A stretch of 6,827 nucleotides of DNA from NCBI GenBank assembly GCA_937958735.1, contig CALGNG010000063.1, positions 1 through 6,827 of the forward strand. Direction: 5' to 3'. The stretch's first letter is position 1. Each line of letters opens with the position of its first letter. The DNA is from an uncultured Aquimarina sp. Its GTDB lineage: Bacteria; Bacteroidota; Bacteroidia; Flavobacteriales; Flavobacteriaceae. Below the pieces are notes generated by a model, which ran no database searches, was not told the DNA's origin, and was given only the letters and a program-made list of their open reading frames with translations. Shown here one piece after another: positions 1 through 5,439 of this stretch. Made by a program: the position numbers and the translations under genes.

Positions 1-270
1 GTCTGTAGTAACGCTATCAAAATTAGTATCCCATTTATCAAAAATATAACCAGGTTTGGTATTGGGTATTTCTGGTGCAATAGCTTCTGCTCCATAAGTA
101 AGTTTTTCTGTTTTCAATAGCGTATCATCATGGTCTACAAATTTTGCTTCAAGAAAAAAACTAGGCACTAAAGTAGCTTTATAGTTGTTGTTGTTGTTTA
201 GGGTATTAACTATTGCATTTGCAGGGTAAGTATTACCTAGGTTGTCTTCCCATTCTATAAAAGTAAATCC
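1..270 (-). repeat. Two InlB/Flg_new-type repeats (second one cut by window edge)
   Basis: Residues 343-378 carry GFTFIEWEDNLGNTY followed by a Thr/Asn-rich stretch and YKATLVP. This is the end of a Listeria-Bacteroides repeat (G(Y/F)TF.GW....G..Y, later Y.A.). Residues 382-432 carry AKFVDHDDTLLKTEKLTYG, P.IPNTKPGYIFDKWD and NFDSVT, the closely related form often found in Bacteroidota surface proteins. Assignment is by motif shape only. Confidence 0.65.
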
Positions 271-1296
271 TGTTTTAATTACTTCGGGTAAGATTATATT
301 TTTTAAAGTCCCTCTTGAAAAAGCATTTTTTCTTATTTCCATGATGCTACTAGGTAACATCAATTTTGTTTCGTCTGGAATTTGATTTTCACTAAAGGCA
401 TCTTCTCCAATAGAGATAAGAGCGTTTCCAAAATTAATTTTAGTGATTTTGTTAAATTGAAAAGCTCTTCCTTCGATACTTTTTAAAGAGTTAGGAAAGG
501 TAACAGTGGAAATATTATTACCCCAAAATGCATTATTACTAATGCTTTCCAAACCTTCTTCTAGAATTAATTCTGCAATGTTATTTTCCGAAAAGGTGAA
601 GCTTTCTATTCTAATAATGGTGCTTGGTATTACCACCTTGGTTAGGCTACATTTATTAAAAGCAGCCGAAAGTATTTTAGAAACAAAAGGAGGTATAAAA
701 TCGATAACATTAGCATTACCGCCATAGGAGCTAATAGTACTGGTATCAAAAACGCCATCATTTTTGTAGCGATATATTATACCAAGTGGGGAAGGCTTTC
801 CATTAATGGTTTTAATTTTATTATTATTAAATATTCCTAATCCTATTATGCTAATAGATGCTGTTAAGGTTAAGTCTTCAATATTATTTCCAGTAAAAGC
901 ATTATTACCAATAGAGTTAAGATGGCCTTCTAGGATAAGGGATTCCAGTCTATTATCTTCAAACGCACTTTTATATATGTTTTCTATAGAGTTAGGGAAG
1001 TCTATTTTTGTTAATTTATTTCCTCTAAAGGCAACATCTCCTATGTTTTTTAAGGATTTGGGCAATACAACACTTAACAAATCTTGATCAGAAAAAGAAA
1101 ATTTACCAACGGCTACTACGGGTTCACCATCAATAAATTCGGGAATTATAATGTTTTTTTCGGTAGTATTAGTATAGGAAGTAATAATGCCGTCTTTAAA
1201 TTTAACATCATCCGATGTTAGGGTATACTGTGCATTACTTGTAATGTACAAAAGCAAAAAGCTTAAAAGTGTAAAAAATTTAGTAAGTGTTTTCAT
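1..1296 (-). CDS. Secreted BspA-like leucine-rich repeat protein with InlB-type repeats (partial, C-terminus outside window)
   Basis: The reading frame is open from an ATG at 1296 to the window edge, giving 432 residues with no stop. Residues 1-22 form a signal peptide (MKTLTKFF, a hydrophobic run, then SNA|Q), so the mature protein is exported. Residues 33-339 are BspA/LRR_5-type leucine-rich repeats with the pattern LP.S(L/I)..I...AF..N.(L/I). The conserved Phe recurs at 68, 90, 112, 134 and 156, then at 213, 235, 257, 279, 301 and 326, so the period is 22 residues. Residues 343-378 (GFTFIEWEDN onwards) and 382-432 (AKFVDHDD, then KPGYIFDKWD) resemble Listeria-Bacteroides/Flg_new (InlB B) repeats. 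Family members are surface or secreted proteins used in adhesion or protein binding; the ligand here is unknown. A type IX secretion C-terminal domain would lie outside the window, so that export route is only a guess. The gene is separated from the dismutase gene by a terminator and so is probably transcribed alone. Confidence 0.9.
   Translation of the reverse strand, partial: MKTLTKFFTLLSFLLLYITSNAQYTLTSDDVKFKDGIITSYTNTTEKNIIIPEFIDGEPVVAVGKFSFSDQDLLSVVLPKSLKNIGDVAFRGNKLTKIDFPNSIENIYKSAFEDNRLESLILEGHLNSIGNNAFTGNNIEDLTLTASISIIGLGIFNNNKIKTINGKPSPLGIIYRYKNDGVFDTSTISSYGGNANVIDFIPPFVSKILSAAFNKCSLTKVVIPSTIIRIESFTFSENNIAELILEEGLESISNNAFWGNNISTVTFPNSLKSIEGRAFQFNKITKINFGNALISIGEDAFSENQIPDETKLMLPSSIMEIRKNAFSRGTLKNIILPEVIKTGFTFIEWEDNLGNTYPANAIVNTLNNNNNYKATLVPSFFLEAKFVDHDDTLLKTEKLTYGAEAIAPEIPNTKPGYIFDKWDTNFDSVTTD
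184..198 (-). repeat. Run of five identical AAC (Asn) codons
   Basis: On the plus strand this is GTT repeated five times, encoding residues 367-371 of the LRR protein as Asn-Asn-Asn-Asn-Asn in the loop before YKATLVP of the first InlB-type repeat. Slippage here would change length by whole codons and keep the frame. Confidence 0.8.
280..768 (-). repeat. LRR block B: second cap plus six LRR units
   Basis: This block encodes residues 177-339. It opens with a segment resembling the block A cap (YKNDGVFDTSTISSY, later VIDFIPPFVSKI, against FKDGIITSYT, later IIIPEFIDGEPVVAV) and continues with units whose conserved Phe falls at 213, 235, 257, 279, 301 and 326. The final step is 25 residues instead of 22. 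The likeness to block A suggests an internal duplication of the whole cap-plus-LRR module. Confidence 0.7.
817..1200 (-). repeat. LRR block A: cap plus five 22-residue (66-bp) repeats
   Basis: This block encodes residues 33-160. It begins with a cap (FKDGIITSYT, later IIIPEFIDGEPVVAV) and continues with units whose AF-type Phe falls at 68, 90, 112, 134 and 156, exactly 22 residues apart. The last unit breaks off after FNNNKIKTING, where a 35-residue insertion relative to the 22-residue register begins. Confidence 0.8.
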
Positions 1297-1478
1297 GTTG
1301 TATGGGTTATATATGAGTAAGACCTCTTAAAATTATTTTACCCTACCCTAGAAACCTCTCTTTTTTTGTTTTAATTACAGACTGGTGTTACTTTAAATTT
1401 TTGAAACAAAAAAACCCCCTAATTTTTAGGGGGTTTGTCAAAAAAATTCTAATTATAAGAAGTTTATTTTATGTAATA
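1297..1478. other. Intergenic region between dismutase and LRR genes
   Basis: Apart from the terminator, this gap holds the leader of the LRR gene, about 115 bp between the hairpin and the ATG at 1296. I found no convincing TTG/TAnnTTTG promoter on the minus strand there. The nearest match is TAATTTTA (plus-strand 1328-1335), which lacks the final G and a well-placed TTG. No small gene or structured RNA is evident. Confidence 0.6.
1408..1436 (-). terminator. Rho-independent terminator of the superoxide dismutase gene
   Basis: There is a perfect 11-bp inverted repeat, AAACCCCCTAA (1412-1422) and TTAGGGGGTTT (1426-1436), with a TTT loop. Read on the minus strand it is followed by an unbroken T run (the complement of the A run at 1408-1414). 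It lies 42 bp past the dismutase stop codon, so it should end that transcript before the LRR gene. On the plus strand no T tract follows the hairpin, so it is probably not an efficient bidirectional terminator. Confidence 0.9.
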
Positions 1479-2087
1479 TTATTTGTTTTGAGCGTATAAT
1501 GCCGCTACTTGTTCCCAGTTAATTACAGAGAAAAAAGCTTCTAAGTAATCAGGTCTTCTGTTTTGGTAGTTTAAGTAATAAGCATGTTCCCATACATCCA
1601 CACCTAAAATAGGAATTCCTCCACAACCAATACTTGGCATTAAAGGATTATCTTGGTTAGCAGTAGCACATACTTCTACTTTACCACCCTGGTGTACACA
1701 TAACCATGCCCATCCAGAACCAAATTGAGTAGCCGCTGCTTTTTTGAAAGCATCTTTAAAAGCTTCAAAAGATCCAAAAGCACTATTAATAGCTTCTGCA
1801 AGTTCTCCAGTAGGTTTTCCTCCTCCATTTGGAGACATTACGTTCCAAAATAAACGGTGGTTGTAAAATCCTCCTCCGTTATTTCTAACCGCTTTATTAT
1901 CTAAGTCTAGATTAGTTAAAATATTTTCTATAGTTTTTCCATCTAAATCAGAACCTTCTATAGCTCCATTTAGGTTGTTGGTATAACCATTATGATGTTT
2001 ACTATGGTGTATTTCCATGGTACGAGCATCAATATGTGGTTCTAATGCATCATAAGCGTATGCTAATTTTGGTAATTCAAAAGACAT
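1479..2087 (-). CDS. sodA: Superoxide dismutase, Mn-type of the Fe/Mn family
   Basis: This cytoplasmic enzyme converts superoxide to oxygen and hydrogen peroxide. The product is 202 residues, normal for the family, with no signal peptide. The four metal ligands are visible: His27 (in MEIHHSKHH), His77 (in FYNHRLFW), and Asp164 and His168 (in [11 protein letters not shown]). Gly73 sits four residues before His77, and Gln145 lies in ANQDNPLM. Both are marks of the Mn-type enzyme, whereas Fe-type enzymes usually carry the outer-sphere Gln at the first position. Cambialistic metal use cannot be excluded. I chose ATG at 2087 because family members begin close to the [17 protein letters not shown] segment. 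A longer in-frame reading back to a TTG at 2117 would overlap the likely -7 promoter box. The gene is divergent from the helicase gene and ends in a strong terminator, so it appears monocistronic. Confidence 0.96.
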   Translation of the reverse strand: MSFELPKLAYAYDALEPHIDARTMEIHHSKHHNGYTNNLNGAIEGSDLDGKTIENILTNLDLDNKAVRNNGGGFYNHRLFWNVMSPNGGGKPTGELAEAINSAFGSFEAFKDAFKKAAATQFGSGWAWLCVHQGGKVEVCATANQDNPLMPSIGCGGIPILGVDVWEHAYYLNYQNRRPDYLEAFFSVINWEQVAALYAQNK

Positions 2088-2114
2088 ATTATTTGATATT
2101 ATTGGGTTATATTT

Positions 2115-2122
2115 CAAATGTA
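2115..2122 (-). promoter_or_regulatory. Candidate -7 box of the dismutase promoter
   Basis: On the minus strand the octamer is TACATTTG, an exact match to the Bacteroidota -7 consensus TAnnTTTG, and identical to the octamer before the OmpA gene. It ends 27 bp before the ATG at 2087, which would leave a leader of roughly 20 nt. No TTG is found at the ideal 19-bp spacing (the trinucleotide there is GCG), so the -33 element is weak or absent. Confidence 0.6.
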
Positions 2123-2130
2123 CTAATTCA

Positions 2131-2142
2131 GCTAAAATTAGC
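2131..2142. promoter_or_regulatory. Small inverted repeat in the divergent intergenic region
   Basis: GCTAA-AA-TTAGC forms an inverted repeat just upstream of the dismutase -7 box, within the -10 to -33 spacer for that gene. It lies inside a wider CTAATT (2123-2128) and AATTAG (2136-2141) pair. The position would suit an operator, but in DNA this AT-rich such short palindromes also arise by chance. Confidence 0.25.
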
Positions 2143-2172
2143 GCTTCTTTTTAATCTAAAAAAATATTTATA

Positions 2173-2175
2173 TTG
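2173..2175 (+). other. TTG start codon of the helicase-nuclease
   Basis: The frame is closed by TAA at 2152-2154. The only codons between that stop and the Walker A region that could initiate are TTG at 2173 and rarer ATA codons at 2164 and 2170. Starting at TTG gives the short N-terminal extension (about 6 residues before FTIYNASAGSGKT) usual for this family. No clear Shine-Dalgarno sequence precedes it; the upstream bases are A/T-rich. Confidence 0.7.
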
Positions 2176-5100
2176 AATTCTTCTACTGCTTTTACCATAT
2201 ACAATGCCTCTGCAGGATCAGGAAAAACATATACGTTAGTTAAAAACTATTTATTAAAAATACTTTCTAGCCCCAATCCAGGAAGATATAAGCAAATTTT
2301 GGCCGTTACTTTTACTAATAAGGCTGTAGCAGAGATGAAAGAACGTATTTTAGAAAGTTTGCACGGCTTTTCTATGTTAGAAATCCATAGCAATCATAAA
2401 AATATGTTTGATGAGGTTAGAACTATTTTAAAGTTTACAGACAAAGAATTACAAAAAAAATCCAAAACAGTATTACACTATTTATTGCATAATTACACTG
2501 CGTTTAACGTTCAAACCATAGATAAATTTACCCAATCGGTAATTAGGACTTTTGCCTTTGATTTGAATTTGAGTACTAATTTTGAAGTAGAATTGGATAG
2601 CTCTAGTGTTTTAGAAAAATCGGTAGATGAGTTATTAAATAAAGTTGGACAAGATCCTACTATTACTAGAATTGTATTAGATTTTATGAAATCTAATATA
2701 GAAGAGGATAGTGCATGGAATATTAAGAATAGTTTAATTGATATTTCAAAAATTATTTTAAACGAAGAAGATATTCCACATCTAAAGGGATTAGAAGAAA
2801 AAACAATTCAAGATTTTGAAAAATTAAAAAAAGAGCTTCAAAATAAAATAAAACAAAACAAAAAATTAATTATTCAAGAATCTAAAGACCTCTTATTAGA
2901 TTTTGAAACTCAAGGAGTCTTAAACGATTTTAGTAGAAATACTATACCAAATCATTTCAAAAAATTATTAAAAGAAGGCACAACAGTTTTTTCTAATACT
3001 ACCAAGTGGCAAAATAATATTGAAGAAACAGCATTTTATACCACAAAATGTAACGCAAGTTTAAAACAAATTATAGATGATCTAAGGTCTAAAATTGAAA
3101 AGGTATTTTATAAAACTAAAGCATTGGTTATAGAAAACGAATATGTTTTACGTATTCTAAAAAATATTACCCAGATGTCTTTATTACAAACCGTATATAC
3201 TATTTCAGAAAAATTAAAAAAAGAGAATAATATATTATTAATATCAGATTTTAATCAGTTAATTTTTGAAACCATAAAGGACCAACCTACTCCCTTTATA
3301 TACGAGCGTTTAGGAGAAAAATTCAAAGACTTTTTTGTGGACGAGTTTCAAGACACTTCGGTAATGCAATGGCAAAACCTAATTCCTTTAGCAGATAATG
3401 CAGTATCCTCTTTAATAGAAAATACAGAAGAAACCGGTACGGTAACACTTGTAGGAGATGCAAAACAAGCCATATATCGTTGGAGAGGAGGAAAAGCAGA
3501 GCAGTTTATAGATCTATACCAAGCAGGTAACCCTTTTTCTAATCCCCAAAAAACAGTAGAAAATTTAGAAACCAACTATAGGAGTTATTCTAATATTATA
3601 AGTTTTAATAATTCGTTTTTCACCTATTTAAGTAATCAGTTTTCAAGTCCAATTTACGAGCAATTGTATTTAGATGGGAATCGTCAAAATATAAACAGTA
3701 AAGAAGGGGGTTATGTACAATTGGATTTTATAAATGCAAAAAATGCTTCAGAAAAAGAAGAACAATATTCACAAAAAACACTAGAGGTTATTAATCAAAT
3801 TTTAGAAAACGGATTTAGATATAAAGACATAAGTATATTGGTAAGAAGAAACAGGGAAGGAGTTGTGTTGGCTAATTACTTAAACGAACACAAAATTCCT
3901 GTAATTTCCTCCGAGAGTTTATTACTTAAAAATTCTAATACAGTAGAATTATTGATCTCGTATGCCTATACAATTACTAATACAGACGATTTAACACATA
4001 AATTAAATTTTTTAAAAGCATTAGTTATTCATTTAGAAGTAGAGGATAAACATAAATTTTTAAAAGAAAATATTACAAAAAGTATTTCCGAAATAGAAAA
4101 AGGGCTTACCCAATACAATATAAAAGCCCTGTTTAGCACCTTTGACACTAGTTCTATCTATGAAGCTTTTGAACATTGCATTACCATTTTTGGATTGCAA
4201 AATAAGGCAGATGCTTACCTTCAGTTTTTTATGGATTTTGTGTTCGAGTATTCCCAAAAAAGAAATTTAGGTATTACAGACTTTTTAGAATATTGGGAAA
4301 CTAAAAAAGATAAAACAAGTATAGTAGTTCCCGAAGGGAAAAATGCAGTACAAATTATGAGTATTCATAAATCCAAAGGATTAGAATTTACCATAGTAAT
4401 ATATCCCTTTGCAGATACCGAAATATATAAAAATAGACCCAGCAGTATATGGTTACCAATAGACGAATTTTCAGATCAATTTTCGGAGAGTTACGTTGCT
4501 TATAATAAATCTGTCTTTGAGGCCTACTCCGTAACTACCCAAGAAGCACAAAACGAGATTAAAGAATTACAAGAATTAGATAACTTTAATGTATTGTATG
4601 TGGCCCTTACTAGAGCGAAAGAACAACTCTATATAATAAGTAACGAAAATAAAGCAGCCAAATCTATACCAGATGGAAGTTTTCAATCCTATTTTTTAAA
4701 TTTTTTATCTAAAGATACTTTTGAAAAGCAAGCAGAAAACACTTATTCCTATGGAGATACTAAAAGAATATCACAAGAAAAAATAGAGGTAAAACAAAAC
4801 TCTACATTAACATCGTTTATAAGCTCTAATAAATTAAACCATGGTATTAGAGAAATTGTACCTAAAATGGATTTTAATATTCAAAGACAAGAAGCTATAG
4901 AAAAAGGAGAGCTAATACATGAAATTTTTTCTAAAATTAAAGATAAATCCGATATAGATAAAGTACTGGCTAATTATAAACGGTTACTTACACAAATAGA
5001 ATTAGAAGAGTTGCACATTAATATTCAAAAAATAGTTAAGAACGAATTTTTCAAGACTATTTTTAATAATTCTAACCGCATTTATAACGAAAGAGAGTTT

Positions 5101-5310
5101 TTATTTGATAAAAAAACATTAAGACCCGATAGAGTAGAGATAGATCAAAATAATGTAGTATACATTATTGATTATAAGACTGGTGAAAAAAAGGAAGAAT
5201 ATTTACAGCAAATTGAAAATTACGCCTCTATTTTTAAAAAATTAAGATATCTTAATGTAAGAAAATACATAATTTATATTCAAAAAAGTATAGAAATATG
5301 TGCAATTTAA
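2173..5310 (+). CDS. UvrD/AddA-like helicase with C-terminal RecB-type nuclease domain
   Basis: This is a superfamily 1A DNA helicase-nuclease of 1045 residues, resembling the AddA/RecB subunit of enzymes that process double-strand breaks for RecA recombination. Motifs in order: Walker A ASAGSGKT (12-19); motif Ia AVTFTNKAVAEMKERI; motif II VDEFQD (389-394); motif III VGDAKQAIYRWRGG (427-440); motif IV TNYRS (467-471); motif V MSIHKSKGLEF (729-739); motif VI YVALTRAKEQL (809-819). A Lys/Glu-rich helical insertion lies near 206-243. The C-terminal PD-(D/E)XK domain shows GELIH (912-916), RPDRV (Asp986), IDYKTG (Asp1000, Lys1002) and the Y..Q...Y motif (1010-1017), so both activities look intact. 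The start is apparently TTG at 2173: an in-frame stop at 2152-2154 limits upstream extension, only ATA codons precede it, and the first in-frame ATG lies beyond the Walker motif. No AddB-like gene adjoins it. The assignment to AddA rather than another RecB-like group is by architecture. Confidence 0.93.
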   Translation: MNSSTAFTIYNASAGSGKTYTLVKNYLLKILSSPNPGRYKQILAVTFTNKAVAEMKERILESLHGFSMLEIHSNHKNMFDEVRTILKFTDKELQKKSKTVLHYLLHNYTAFNVQTIDKFTQSVIRTFAFDLNLSTNFEVELDSSSVLEKSVDELLNKVGQDPTITRIVLDFMKSNIEEDSAWNIKNSLIDISKIILNEEDIPHLKGLEEKTIQDFEKLKKELQNKIKQNKKLIIQESKDLLLDFETQGVLNDFSRNTIPNHFKKLLKEGTTVFSNTTKWQNNIEETAFYTTKCNASLKQIIDDLRSKIEKVFYKTKALVIENEYVLRILKNITQMSLLQTVYTISEKLKKENNILLISDFNQLIFETIKDQPTPFIYERLGEKFKDFFVDEFQDTSVMQWQNLIPLADNAVSSLIENTEETGTVTLVGDAKQAIYRWRGGKAEQFIDLYQAGNPFSNPQKTVENLETNYRSYSNIISFNNSFFTYLSNQFSSPIYEQLYLDGNRQNINSKEGGYVQLDFINAKNASEKEEQYSQKTLEVINQILENGFRYKDISILVRRNREGVVLANYLNEHKIPVISSESLLLKNSNTVELLISYAYTITNTDDLTHKLNFLKALVIHLEVEDKHKFLKENITKSISEIEKGLTQYNIKALFSTFDTSSIYEAFEHCITIFGLQNKADAYLQFFMDFVFEYSQKRNLGITDFLEYWETKKDKTSIVVPEGKNAVQIMSIHKSKGLEFTIVIYPFADTEIYKNRPSSIWLPIDEFSDQFSESYVAYNKSVFEAYSVTTQEAQNEIKELQELDNFNVLYVALTRAKEQLYIISNENKAAKSIPDGSFQSYFLNFLSKDTFEKQAENTYSYGDTKRISQEKIEVKQNSTLTSFISSNKLNHGIREIVPKMDFNIQRQEAIEKGELIHEIFSKIKDKSDIDKVLANYKRLLTQIELEELHINIQKIVKNEFFKTIFNNSNRIYNEREFLFDKKTLRPDRVEIDQNNVVYIIDYKTGEKKEEYLQQIENYASIFKKLRYLNVRKYIIYIQKSIEICAI

Positions 5311-5335
5311 CCTTTTAAAAACATAGTTTTCAGTC

Positions 5336-5361
5336 AAATAAGTCTATTTAAAGGCTTATTT
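5336..5361 (+). terminator. Candidate terminator after the helicase-nuclease gene
   Basis: AAATAAGTC (5336-5344) can pair with GGCTTATTT (5353-5361), forming a 9-bp stem with one G-U pair and an 8-nt loop, 25 bp past the stop codon. The following bases (ATTTAACTTCATTTTG) are only partly T-rich and the stem is AT-rich, so the terminator would be weak. Confidence 0.4.
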
Positions 5362-5374
5362 ATTTAACTTCATT

Positions 5375-5404
5375 TTGATTATAAAGTATAACCTATTACA
5401 TTTG
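5375..5404 (+). promoter_or_regulatory. Bacteroidota-type promoter of the OmpA-family gene
   Basis: TTG at 5375-5377 and TACATTTG at 5397-5404 are separated by exactly 19 bp. This matches the known Bacteroidota primary sigma factor consensus (TTG at -33, TAnnTTTG at -7). Transcription should begin a few bases after 5404, giving a leader of about 30 nt before the ATG at 5440. The leader is A-rich, with no clear Shine-Dalgarno sequence, as is common for highly expressed genes in this phylum. Confidence 0.85.
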
Positions 5405-5439
5405 TTAACATTAAACTTAAAATAATCTTTATAAACAAT

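Noticed and set aside
506..1087. Open reading frames on the plus strand at 506-727 and 806-1087
   Set aside because: They lie wholly inside the minus-strand LRR gene, have no family resemblance, and are antisense to a clear 22-residue repeat pattern.
1328..1335. Possible -7 box (TAATTTTA on the minus strand) for the LRR gene
   Set aside because: It lacks the conserved final G and has no TTG at proper spacing; such A/T octamers are common in this DNA.
1412..1436. The strong hairpin as a bidirectional terminator or transposon end
   Set aside because: Only the minus-strand reading has a T tract, no convergent gene exists on the plus strand, and there are no flanking target duplications or transposase.
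3348..4257. Minus-strand open frames at 3348-3575 and 4060-4257
   Set aside because: They are antisense to helicase motifs II to V, show no recognisable domain, and have no promoter or start context.
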